DNA from: Nilaparvata lugens
Lineage: Eukaryota > Arthropoda > Insecta > Hemiptera > Delphacidae
Reading direction: 5' to 3'
DNA: 64,000 nucleotides
Assembly (NCBI RefSeq): GCF_014356525.2
Contig: NC_052511.1
Coordinates: 27,611,097 to 27,675,096, forward strand
Numbering within the stretch: the stretch's first letter is position 1; the number at the start of each line of letters is the position of its first letter. A program made the translations under genes and the position numbers. The notes under the pieces are model-generated. The model saw only the letters and a list, made by a program, of their open reading frames with translations. It made no database searches and was not told where the DNA came from. This document shows positions 1 through 10,034 of the stretch, piece by piece.

Positions 1-236
1 TAGAACAGTATCATCTGCAAAGGTGGTGATTGATCCATTAATTTCCATGTTGCATAATGGGTTTATGTAGAGAAGAAAAAGAATTGGTCCTAGTACTGTT
101 CCTTGTGGCACTCCAAACTTTACAGTCAGCTTGTTGCTTATACATCCATTGACTCTGACACATTGTGTTCGGTTTGATAGGTAGCTCTTGAAAAGATTCC
201 ATGCGACTCCTCTTATTCCATAGTTAATTCCATATA
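1..236 (-). mobile_element. Non-LTR retrotransposon reverse transcriptase fragment
   Basis: Read on the minus strand, this stretch encodes the core of a non-LTR reverse transcriptase. It contains the motif GVPQGTVLGPILFLLYIN, followed by the catalytic FADD motif (FADDTVL) at the window edge. The upstream palm region reads like GIRGVAWNLFKSYLSNRTQ, which is typical of jockey/CR1-type elements. It is cut by the window edge on one side and interrupted by a mariner insertion at about 237 on the other, so it is a fragment. It probably lies in an upstream intron of the ZNF598 gene. Confidence 0.8.
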
Positions 237-545
237 TACGAGGGTCATTCAATAAGTAACGAAACAAATTACTAATTTTCAAAAACGGCTAAATTGATCC
301 ATATGAAACTTTCAGGACATGAAGTTTGGCATGAAGTTGGACATCAGTTGTTGCACCGTATTTCATAAACATAATCGCAAATTGTTTCAGTTAACAATGG
401 CGAGTCCGCTTGGAGAATTGCACCGTTGAAGAACAACGTGCTGTGATCAGATTTTTAGTCGCAGAAGGTGAGAAAGCTAGTGAAATCCACAAAAGAATGT
501 TGAAAGTGTACGGCGACCATTGTTTGAAAGACCATTATTACAAAA
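237..545 (+). mobile_element. Truncated mariner element, N-terminal transposase only
   Basis: The segment begins with the mariner-like end CGAGGGTCATTCAATAAG next to a TA. From about 385 it encodes the N-terminal helix-turn-helix of a mariner transposase (EEQRAVIRFLVAEGEKASEI), then HKRMLKVYGDH. The DDD catalytic domain is missing, so the element is internally deleted or truncated after about 540. It sits directly against the reverse-transcriptase fragment, suggesting insertion into an older retroelement. Confidence 0.75.
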
Positions 546-922
546 TATTACTTTCTAAATTTATTTGATGTATCTGTAGAATAATGTCTACAACAGCTTA
601 ATATTGTAAAAGAAAGTGAACATGTATTGCTGGATACCCAATTCATTAAAAATATTATATTGATAACATAAACACATTAATTTGGTATCACAAAAAATAT
701 TCTTCAAAAATACATTGTTCGAAAAATACATCTATTATTCTCTTCAAAATTTCTTCCACATCTATTACTTCTATCTGATTATTTCGTTCCACATTTTTCA
801 TTTCATCTATATTTATTAGGATCAATCAACGTTTTCGATAACTTATCTTTGGCAAATACAGGTTTTTTCAAGCCATCAAATCCGCCCATATGCAAAGGTA
901 GCTTCACTTTCTCAATCATTCT
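546..922. other. Non-coding AT-rich stretch
   Basis: No gene is recognised. On the minus strand a short open stretch at about 812-912 (MIEKVKLPLHMGGF-like) continues from the broken reading frame at 923-1639 in another frame and may be part of the same degraded gene. Confidence 0.4.
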
Positions 923-1639
923 TCAAGTTTCGCATTTGCCTGATGTTTTATCAAGGAATTTGTCGAGCTGGGGGAGTTTTCCACAGGGTGGAGGCTCCAA
1001 GAATGGCGTCTGAAGGTAGCCTCTTTTCATTTGATACGAAAGATACCTCGCATATTCGATTCTTATAACAGCATCTTCAAAGTTAGCGGGGTGTATAACC
1101 AGTTTATCCGTCCATTGGTAGATATTTTTCATATGATGTTCACAAGTTATCTGAGGAGTCAATAGACTGATTTCGTAGATAATTTTCCTGAAAACATCTT
1201 TCTCAACCGCTAAATAGCTTCTGGGTGTTGGAATAAATAAATATAAATAGCTGTAAATCATACCGAAAGAATAGTATAAATTCAAATTTTACCGCCAAGA
1301 ATAAAATACAGCATTAGGTATATATGAGGCGGTATACGGAAAAAGGGCACATAGAACTATATGCCCTTTTTCCGGAGATTGCTTTATTAGATCGGCCATC
1401 TTGTTCTGCATATAACCTGAAAATCTCAAACAAAAATCTTGAAAACTGATTTTGGTACAACTGTTTATATACAGCTGTGTCAAGGAGGGGTTTATATCCA
1501 AACCATCAAATCGAATAAGTTTACTATCATAAACTATTTTATTATAAAGATAAAAAAAAGATTCTTTGCTATTCTCTGAAAATTTCAATACTGTGAATTT
1601 CAAACCATTCAAATTCTTGAATGGTACTGCTCCTGACAT
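923..1639 (-). pseudogene. Unrecognised ORF of about 239 codons with one in-frame stop
   Basis: One minus-strand frame is open from an ATG at 1639 to a stop at about 920, interrupted only by a TAA at 1289-1291. The first part is 116 residues and unrecognised. The second part holds EYARYLSYQMKRGYL, then a proline-rich PPPCGKLPQL. This recalls DUF4485-type small domains, but that is a weak guess from memory. An inverted-repeat arm (1321-1351) lies inside the first part, so the frame may be a chance fusion of a gene remnant (923 to about 1316) with an inserted element. The continuation below 923 is in a different frame. Most likely a pseudogene or an exon remnant. It is not clearly linked to ZNF598, which is on the other strand. 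Confidence 0.35.
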
Positions 1640-2831
1640 TCAACCACAAGTGATGCCCTATCCCTATTTTAATAAAATGATCAAAAACTTTTTTATTGTA
1701 TATACATTTTTACTTTTCTTGCCCTATTACCATAGGTAAGGAAAGTATTGCTTTCCGAAAAAAATTAAGGTACCCCAATTTCTAAATTTCTATACGTTTC
1801 AAGGTCCCCTGAGTCCGAAAAAGTGGTTTTTGGGTATTGGTCTGTATGTGTGTGTGTGTGTGTGTGCATGTGTGTGTGTATGAGTGTATGTGCGTCTGTG
1901 TACATTATATCTCATCTCCCAGTTAACGGAATGACACGAACAATTTCGATCAAATGCAATCCAAGATGGCGGCTAAAATGGCGAAAATGTTGTCAAAAAC
2001 AGGTTTTTTCGCGATTTTCTCGAAAACGGCTCCAACGATTTTGATCAAATTTAAACCTGGAATAGTCATTGTAAGCTCTATCAACTGCAACAAGTCCTTT
2101 AACTATAAAAATTTCAGGAGCTTTGCCCCATCTATGCAAAGTTTGATTTTAGATTCTCAATTATCAGTTTTCATATTCAATTTAAACAAAAAAATTCAAG
2201 TGGAAAAGATTGAGCATGAACATTTCTGCAATTAATGTCTAGTAACATTTCCACCTAGAATTGAAAATAAGCTTGAACTCCGAGAAAATGTGATTATTAA
2301 ATTACAAAACTGTTGGCAACTGTTGGTTCTATTAAATCATTCACTACGAAGAGATAGCAGATATGTTTCCAGCGTTATTGACCTATCACCAGCTGTCTCA
2401 GCTGTATCTTTGAATAGTAGACTTGAGATGCGCGAGTACACTAGCGTCAGGTGATCAATTTTCTTAACGGCAAGGAAAGTTGTGTGAGTGCGCCACATCA
2501 GATTTTTAATTTAAGAGATATAGCATTTAGCATTGAATAACATGTGTTTCCTAGTTTATCAAACCCAAATTTGTACAGAATAAGTTGGTCTTTGGAAAAA
2601 GGGCACATACAACCAATTTTTCAAACATATCTATTGGAATAAACTAGAAATATAATCATGTATCATTCTTAATCAACATGAGATCAATATATTGAATTTC
2701 GATTTGGTACCAACAGAATGTTTAATGCAATTATAAAATACATTGATCTATCCAAACTAAAAACTTAAATGCGATTTTCTCAAAACACAATTTGGCTCTG
2801 TGTGCCCTTTTTCTGTATACCGCCTCATATA
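1321..2831. repeat. Inverted-repeat-bounded segment (31-bp arms, one mismatch)
   Basis: The arm at 1321-1351 (TATATGAGGCGGTATACGGA, then AAAAGGGCACA) is the reverse complement of 2801-2831 with a single mismatch. The same GGAAAAAGGGCACATA word recurs at about 2594, and its complement follows at 1363-1374, giving a local hairpin at 1338-1374. The arms look like terminal inverted repeats of a 1.5-kb DNA element that carries a nested interspersed repeat (about 1715-2510). No transposase is recognised inside. Confidence 0.55.
1715..2510 (+). repeat. Interspersed repeat family A, copy 1
   Basis: Starts with a block ending AAGGAAAGTATTGCTTTCC, then AAGGTCCCCTGAGTCC, a GT microsatellite (about 1845-1880), an AAGATGGCGGCTAAAATGG block, and ends near CAAGGAAAGTTGTGTGAG, then TGCGCCACATCAG. 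The same order of blocks is seen at about 24550-25920 and 35615-36835. This is an interspersed, apparently non-autonomous repeat. Open reading frames within it (for example 1823-2235) are not genes. Confidence 0.75.
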
Positions 2832-3510
2832 TTTTCTTTGTATCTCTTTTTGTTTATAAATACTTTTTTATTGAATATATTTTCTCTGTTGATACTTTTT
2901 TATTGTTATATATATATTTTTGACATATAATAATAACAATAAAAGAAAAAGTTAGAGATAAAATAAATAGTTATCAAGTGGGCAGCTGTTCGCGCCAAAA
3001 TAAAGTGGGAGGTTAGGAAAAAGGACGCTTCTCTTTCTCTTCTCGACTTGTCTTGACGCTGAGTAGTTTCGAGTGGTAGAGTGCTAAAATGAAGTTGAAT
3101 CTAATAATAATAAATAAATAATGATAATAAGTAAATTATTGAGCCTCTTAAAGGCGGATAAGGAATTTATGTTTGGCCAGAAATTGGTTTGTTTAAAGCT
3201 TATGTTGAAGGAAGTCTAAACTACAGTAGTTTGGTGAGATCGATCTAATTTCCTATTTCAATAATAATAATAATTTGTTTGAGTCTATTCAAAGCTAATA
3301 TTTTGTTGTACAAGAAGTATCTGTGGCAAATACTGGAAAATTTTGGAATAAATTTTATAATGTTTTGTTTTTTGATTCCTATGAATGCCACAGGATGGGT
3401 TCTAGGAAGAAATAGAATGATATCAGAAAAACTTGACTTCTTTTTTATTAAATTTCACACTGTGTTTCCTAACAAATACAAATATGGTATGCTTTATCTT
3501 TAGGCAACAG
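2832..3510. other. Non-coding; possible 5' leader of the gag element
   Basis: AT-rich sequence with simple ATA/AATAAT runs. A more complex patch at about 2980-3090 and the text up to 3500 could be the terminal repeat or leader of the degraded gag-protease element that follows. No matching second LTR was found within the window. Confidence 0.3.
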
Positions 3511-3566
3511 TGGGTAAAAAGTAGTGCTCTAGAGAAGAAAATCTCGAACAAAATAGGAGCACCGCA
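3511..3566 (+). repeat. 56-bp direct repeat, left copy
   Basis: Matches 5436-5491 with only a few substitutions (shared words AAGTAGTGCTCTAGA and AATAGGAGCACCGCA). The two copies bracket the gag-protease fragment. They could be remnants of terminal repeats, a large duplication made at insertion, or a duplicated host exon. The left copy is preceded by an acceptor-like TTTATCTTTAG and lies in an ORF (QQWVKSSALEKKISNKIGA). Confidence 0.65.
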
Positions 3567-3760
3567 AATTTGGTACATCCTGGTGGTACATTTTAAAGAA
3601 CATACAAGCTCTGGTAACATAAATGTTGAGGTATTAAAAGCATTAATCATTTTGTTGGGAAGCACAGAAGTCAGGTACACAGTCGAAGTGATAAGTGAGG
3701 TTAGTTAGATGTCAAGTTTTTCAATGTTGAAGTCCAGATATTTTTTGCGCAGCACGATGG

Positions 3761-5435
3761 ATGAGACAATTAAGAATTGTGAACTCAAACCATACAATTG
3801 AAATAGTTAATAGTGAGGACAACTCAAGTAAGACTATTACTAAAGATACTTTGCAGGATACAGTTATTGAAAATTCGTTTGATTCTAGTGCACAAAACTG
3901 TGTATTTAATGTGGAAAATGATATAGAAAGGAACTTGAACATTCAATTAAACAAAGATATACATGAAATTGGGAAAGGTGTGAAGGAACTTGAGGTTAGA
4001 ATTGATAGGGAAAATTTAGAGGTAGCTAGTTTGAAATTGGATTTATATAAACACAAGTCAATTGCAAGAATCCGTTGCAGGTCATGCGTTTACTAGAAGC
4101 CCAGTTACTATAGATAGATCTGATTTTTAGATGCAAATTGATAAAAGAAATTCTATGGTTTTTATCAAAATTCTAAATGAGTATTTAGAGAGAAATAAGA
4201 TTCGAGACTGGGATAAAACTGTCAATATTCTCCAGAATAATTTCACAAAAATTTGCATTAGTTTTGATAAAGAGTGGTTTTATTCTATTAAGGAGGATCG
4301 TAATAGTTTTGAAGAGTTCAAAGACAGATTCATAGATAGGATGTGGTCAAAAGATATTAAAAAATTGCAATGCAGGATTTGATGTTTGGAAAATACAGAG
4401 TAGGAGTTGGGTTAAGTTTATCTGAGTATTTCATAAACCGTTTCAATATTGCAAAGAATTTGATTCCTATCATTGATAAGGACACTATTTTTGATATGCT
4501 GAGAAATAATTTTTATTCAAATATTTCTACAGCTGCTTTAATTAGGAATATCAAGGACAAAAATGATTTCATTGCTTTGTTGAATGAATTTGGGAATATG
4601 GAACAATATAAAATAATAAGAAAATCCACTAGAGACACTGAAGTGGAACAAAATCCTCAACATGGCAATGAAGCAGAAAATGTGAATAAAAATGAGGTAG
4701 CAAAACAAAGCAAAGACATGAATCAAAGAATGAACAGAAGTGACAAAAATTTTGGAATTGAAGGTTACAATTCATATGGAAGGAGGCCTTATAATGGATT
4801 TCATAATGAGTATCATTCAAATGGTAGTTATCAGCAAAATGGAGGGTTTTCACGCAATAATTATCAAAATCATGGTAATTACCAACAGAGAAATAATTAT
4901 TATGGAAATCGAAATGGTCAAGGAAATCAACATTATCAAGACTTTAACAGAAACAAACAGGCAATAAATCAGTACCACAACAGCATATGCAGGAAAATCA
5001 GGGTAACTCACAACCATGACAACTAAAGCCTTTTCAAGTTAGTTCTACAGAAGAAGGGATAGTACATGGATTTGATACTGGATTAGACATAAACACAATT
5101 GATGTTGAACATGAGATTACTGGAACAAATATAGATAAAAATTTTAGCACTGAGTGTATAAATGAGGTCACAAGTAATAGTAATGAAGTAGAGGAAATTG
5201 AGTACAATATAAATTGCATGTTCACTGATTTACTTGAAGAAATTAATACAATACCTCAGGTAGGATATGAATTGGCAGAGATAAATGTCAAAATTTTCCG
5301 TAAGGATTTTCCTCTTCTTTTAGATACAGGTTCACAAGTATCAGTAATTAATCAAAGAATAATACAAGAGTTGAAGAAAGACCATAGGTTAGATTTAATT
5401 CCTGCTCCCAATGTGAATATAGTGGTTAAAAGTAG
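3761..5435 (+). mobile_element. LTR-retrotransposon-like gag-protease fragment, frameshifted
   Basis: Four overlapping or adjacent reading frames (3761-4096, 4131-4382, 4370-5026, about 5020-5442) give a gag-like polyprotein: a helical N-terminal region, a capsid-like block (YFINRFNIAKNLI), then an Asn/Gly/Tyr-rich tail. A retropepsin start follows at about 5280-5390 with the active-site motif LLLDTGSQVSVIN. Reverse transcriptase and integrase are absent. The frames are in different phases, so this is a decayed, truncated copy. It ends abruptly at a 56-bp direct repeat and lies just upstream of the ZNF598 exon, that is, inside a ZNF598 intron. Confidence 0.75.
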
Positions 5436-5491
5436 TGGGTAGAAAGTAGTGCTCTAGAAAAGAAAATTTCGAACAAAATAGGAGCACCGCA
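5436..5491 (+). repeat. 56-bp direct repeat, right copy
   Basis: Right partner of 3511-3566. It ends 46 bases before the splice acceptor of the ZNF598 exon at 5538. Confidence 0.65.
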
Positions 5492-5537
5492 GTATCCATA
5501 CTATTGGTTGTTCTAATAAGATTGTTTATCTTTACAG

Positions 5538-7227
5538 AATTGAAGAAGGAGCCGTGGGCTACGACAACGGTCATTCATCGCAGAACTTGGGCAGATACAA
5601 CAATAGCAGGCCTGTAGAGAGTGCCGCCTCTGCTTCGACTGCTCACATCAATACAGACTGCATCAACGAGTTTCCCTCACTGGACGGCAAGACCAGTGTA
5701 AGCGGCTCATCCAAAACAATGACCATCAGAACAGGCAAGAAGCTGGCCATCACTGATGAAAATTTTCCGGCGCTTGGTCCAGAGGCTACTGTCAGCTTCA
5801 GAGTGAACAGCAGCTCGTCATCTGATCGACCAAAGAGCATCAGTCAGGTGATGAAGTCACACCCGCCCAACCTGTCCATCCATGTCACCAATCACAGGCC
5901 AGTTTCAGCCGGCGCTCCCCCCCGCCCCTCCAGCTCAGCCCAAAGCAACGCCGTCAGAAAACAGATGCGCGAGGATTTCCCCTCGTTAGGAAGTGATCCG
6001 AATGTAGTTGACGGGTTCAAATTGCCCCAAAACGTCAAACAGTTGAATCCTCAGTGGTCGTCCGGTAGAGATGTTGAATCGAAAGTGGGAGTCGTACAGA
6101 GTCAAAATCAAAACAAACCGAAACCTAATCCTCCAAAGCAGCAAAATTTTAGTGTGCAGAACGAGAATTTCCCCAGCTTGAGTTTGAAGTTTGAAAGTGC
6201 GTGTAGTGTGAAAAACAATGAGCCAGCTACTTCGAAAAGCAACAACAATCAAAGCTCGAACAGTAGTGGTAAAGTGAACAAGGATGCTAACAAAAAACTT
6301 AAACAAACTTCGTCTTCTTCATTAACATTTCCAGTCTCCGCTCATTCGAATGTAGCCAAAACCCATCAAACCAACAACGGCCACGTTTCGGGGGCAGATA
6401 GTAGTGATGTAGTTAACAAGACTGGAAACAGTAAGAAAAAGAAGGCCAATAAAAACGCCTCAAACGTCTCTGAATCTTCGCAGAAAAGTGTACAGAAGAA
6501 CTCGTCGGCCGAATCGGTGTCGGCTGCTGCGAAAAAAGCGGACACAGAGATGACCGAAGTGAAGAACAAGAAGAAGACGAAAAACAATCAGAATAAGCAA
6601 ACCAAAGTGCCTGAAAATGCTACGACCAACGGTGGTGATACGTTGGAACGGAAGAGAACGGAGTTGAACATAGGGTTAGCGAACAATACATCGGAAACTA
6701 GTAAAAAGGGTTCTACCGCGTCAGAAAGTAGTAAAAACAATAATGCGTCGCTACAGAAGGTTACCACTTCGAAACCACCCGGTTTCGTTGATATTCTGCG
6801 TGACAAACCACCTCCTGGGTTCGACAACGCGGTTCCGGGGCCTCCGCCCGGATTCTCCATCAAATTGAACTCAGTAGCTCGCAACCCGTTGGCAGCAGGC
6901 TCTTGTGCCAATAACCTCACCTTCACCAACAGCTGTGGACAATCGTTTCCAGTCAACCCAGGCATCAACACTGCACTAAACGGTGTCGTTCACAAGTACA
7001 TTTACCCGGTTGACTTCGATAGTAAAAACTCAGAACTCCTCATTTCGTTGATGGCGGTTCTCAACGATGATGAGTTGAATGGATTCAGGGAGATGTCATC
7101 GAAATTCAGACAGAATGTTATTTCAGCCGACATATTCTACCTGCATTGCTTGGAGATCATGGGTGATAACTTGCCAATCATCTTTCCTGGCCTCATAGCT
7201 CAGTTGCCTGACATTCAGAAGCAACAG
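5538..7227 (+). CDS. ZNF598: ZNF598/Hel2 E3 ubiquitin ligase, large C-terminal exon
   Basis: ZNF598 (Hel2 in yeast) is the RING E3 ligase that senses collided ribosomes and ubiquitinates 40S proteins to start ribosome-associated quality control. This exon encodes about 563 residues of the disordered C-terminal part. Visible family hallmarks are repeated FPxL motifs (NEFPSLDG, ENFPALG, EDFPSLG, ENFPSLS), a Lys/Asn/Ser-rich linker, three PPGF motifs (KPPGFV, PPPGFD, PPPGFS) and a conserved C-terminal helical block (FREMSSKFRQNVISA, later FPGLIAQLPDIQKQQ). The acceptor is TTTATCTTTACAG at 5525-5537. The frame is open through the first bases, so the GTG at 5554 is not a start. The exon ends at CAACAG|GTATTC (donor at 7228), on a codon boundary. 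The RING and C2H2 domains must be encoded upstream of the window, beyond an intron full of retroelements. Base composition is much more balanced than its surroundings, as expected for a real exon. Confidence 0.88.
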
Positions 7228-8481
7228 GTATTCACAATTATTCTTCTAAATCTTCATTGACTAGATTAATTAATCTATTTATTTATTCATTTATTTGTGG
7301 ATCCAATTATTACAAATCATATAAATATGATCGGGCTTGGCCCATAACCATTATATTCACAAATTTTGATATATTTTGGATAATTGTCCAAAAAAATAGG
7401 TTGTACTTGAAAGTTCAAATTATATTTTTGTCTAAAAAACATAGGCTATATGAGTTAGAAATTTTGTAAGATTAAAACACCAAATTATAGTCGAATATTA
7501 CACTTAATTATCACCGCAAACAAATTAGATACGGTAACAAATTAGTTTCAAAACAATATTATGTAGGAAGGATCATTGTAGGCGTTTGCCAGAAGATTCT
7601 GTTGTTCCTGGTAAATCATACACCAAATATTCGGGCACTTTTCCATATTGTTGATTATATCGAAGGGTTACTTCAAAAAATGGAATCTGTATAACCGTTT
7701 TCAAGTAAGGCACATCTTTCATATATTTCCCAAAACGTAATTTGCTTTTCAAACAGTAGCTGTATGGTATTAGATTTGTTACAATTAATACTGAAACAGA
7801 ATTGCCATTGACCTCATTCAATTGCTTGCAAAAGCCTAAGTGGAGTACAATTTTAATACTAAAATTAATACTAATACCTCTCACAATATTCGATGAAGTT
7901 GAATTCATCAGTAATCACTGACTCTACAAAAAGTCTCCATTCAATAAATGCAATTTTTTGCAAAATCAACTTTCGTGTTGATTACATCAATGTTATCCAC
8001 TATCAGGAATGATTTCATGAGTAAGATTTTCAGGACTTCCATGACTTAATATTCCACCATGTTGTAATAAACTATGCCTTAATGACTCATGCACATGTTC
8101 ATTCATTAAGAATATTCAAGATACTCAACTTTGGAATAATTAGTGCGATTTTGCTGAATAATCATTAAGATTTAATTATGTGTGATCATGTTACATTGCA
8201 TTTTTAATCCATTCAATCATTTGGCAATGAACAAATTGTAATGGACATTCATTACTAAATTTTGGTCAATCGTTGTTCTTCAGAACCTGGAAAACATGGA
8301 ATGGACCGTCTTAAAGTGAGATTGACTATTCGCTGTTAGCATTAGTTGAATGGAGGACGCAAAAGTCGAGGACTATGAATAATTTTCAGTCCTCGACTGT
8401 CGCACGCAGTCCTCAACTGTCGTGGCTGTGCAAAAATTGAAGTTGCGTGTCGTATAATGTATTAATGTATGTCGTATAAAA
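7228..8481. other. ZNF598 downstream intron; no recognised gene
   Basis: AT-rich sequence after the donor at 7228. A minus-strand open frame of 111 codons at 7573-7908 (with FEVTLRYNQQYGKVPEYLVY) is not recognised and has no supporting splice or repeat context. Confidence 0.4.
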
Positions 8482-9397
8482 TACGACGGTAAATCAAATT
8501 AAAACCTTAAAAGTATTTTTATTATTTATTTTTTGAAATAGTCTTCTTGAAGTGTTGAGCAAGTGTTACACGGCTTTGGAAGCGCATGAATACCACGTTT
8601 GAAAAATTCTTTTGGTTGAGCCTGTAGCCACTCATGCACCGCGATTTTCACTTCTTCGTCACTTTGGAAATGCTTGCCATCCATTGCATCTTTAAGCTTT
8701 CCGAACACATGAAAGTCACTAGGGGCGAGGTATGGAGAATAAGGTGGGTGAATTAGGCTTTCAAATTTGATAAATCCTGGATAGTTTGAACCGAGAGACG
8801 GGCTGTATGTGGTCGGGCGTTGTCGTGCTGTAACAACACGCCTGAAGTGACAAGTCCTCGCCGTTTACTCCTGCTTGCTTGCTGAAGTTGATTTTTTAAG
8901 CAAATTGAATAAGAGGTACTGTTTACTGTCATTTCCCTGTCAATGTAATGCTCCAAAATTATTCCGTTTACATCCCAGAAGAGAGTCAGCATGAGTTTTC
9001 CTGCTGATCGCTGAGTTCGGATTTTTTTTATTCTGGCGATGAGCTATGGCGTCATTCCTTACTTGCTCTTTGTGTTTCTGGTTGATGGTAATGTTTGTTT
9101 CTGGACAAACATAAATCACCATACTGTACTGTCATCCTGCAATGAATTTCCATTGGTTTGACACCTTCACTGCTCAAGAAACGAATGACTGATAGCTGAT
9201 CTAACGCGTTGCATATTGATAATGGGGCGGCCATATTGTAACTGAAGTCACCGCTAGTTGTGTGTAGCAAGGTCACTAACGCACCTGGTAGTCATTGTGT
9301 GAGCTTCAACGAACATCCCTGCCAACTACCGGATCAATCCTACAACTTCTCGGATTTTTACAACACTTCTAAGGTTTTCATTTCATTCACCCTCGTA
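8482..9397 (-). mobile_element. Mariner element with both TIRs, transposase pseudogene
   Basis: Left end TACGACGGTAAATCAAATTA (8482-) matches the reverse complement of the right end (TACGAGGGTGAATGAAATGA), giving TIRs of about 26 bp at 8482-8507 and 9372-9397. The TA at each end fits mariner target duplication. On the minus strand the transposase starts near 9276 (QLSVIRFLSSEGVKPMEI) and contains the catalytic-region motif HDNARPHTARL. It ends near 8526 with HEWLQAQPKEFFKRGI. Frames shift at about 9120 and 8990-8753, and parts are missing, so it cannot encode an active enzyme. It lies in the ZNF598 intron or 3' flank. Confidence 0.88.
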
Positions 9398-9956
9398 CAT
9401 AAAAAAGTGTGTTAGAAACTTGAAATTTACTAATGCAACAAGGAATAGTTTTGGATAGCTACCACAATGTCACGTTCACTAAACTTCACCCTAAAAAAAC
9501 CCCAATTTTGTTCATTTCTATCGGTCTCTGCACAACATGCATTTTTATAATATTTTGAAGTGATTTTGAAAAGTAAGAGGGTTTTGAAGTTATGATATGG
9601 AAGTATCTATGGAATTAGTTGGAAGTCATGATATTTTTCTATTTGGTCTTGATGGGGAGAAAATCACTTTGACAATAAAAATGTAAAAATCTCCGATAAT
9701 ATTATTTTCCTTGGGGGCTACTTATTTCTAGAAGAAGCTGAAGTATTACTTGTCTCCATTATCTGTCTATTCACAAACAGTATTGACTGATAACTACTGT
9801 ATTAAATTTGAAAAACTTCAGTATTCCAGTTAATGAAAGGGATCTCCAATTTTCCATTAGTTGAATTGGTTTAATTCGATTGAGAATATGAGCTGCTATG
9901 ATTTAAAATGTCAATATCACTAATTTCGTTCTTTATAATACCGTACTTTCTATCAG
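9398..9956. other. Non-coding AT-rich stretch
   Basis: No gene or repeat recognised. An acceptor-like TTATTTCTAG at about 9731 precedes a short open stretch, but the encoded text does not look conserved. Confidence 0.35.
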
Positions 9957-10034
9957 CAACTTGACAACTTATTAGCTAGCCTGTACAAATTGTGTAAATA
10001 TGTTCATTGTAAATTTTGCATAAACAACATGTAA
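9957..10034 (+). CDS. ZNF598: Possible short last exon of ZNF598
   Basis: After an acceptor-like CTTTCTATCAG, phase 0 (as required by the donor at 7227) gives 25 codons and TAA. It starts QLDNLLASLYKL, which would extend the conserved ...PDIQKQQ end into a short amphipathic tail, as ZNF598 proteins usually end soon after this block. The polypyrimidine tract is weak and the last residues (CKYVHCKFCINNM) are unremarkable. Another acceptor at about 10105 would give a one-residue tail. Low confidence. Confidence 0.3.
   Translation, partial: QLDNLLASLYKLCKYVHCKFCINNM

Noticed and set aside
5643..6971. Minus-strand ORFs opposite the ZNF598 exon
   Set aside because: Shadows of a long coding exon with low-complexity codons.
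9731..9830. Acceptor-like TTATTTCTAG with an open stretch as ZNF598 last exon
   Set aside because: The encoded text (KKLKYYLSPLSVYSQ) does not resemble the family C-terminus.
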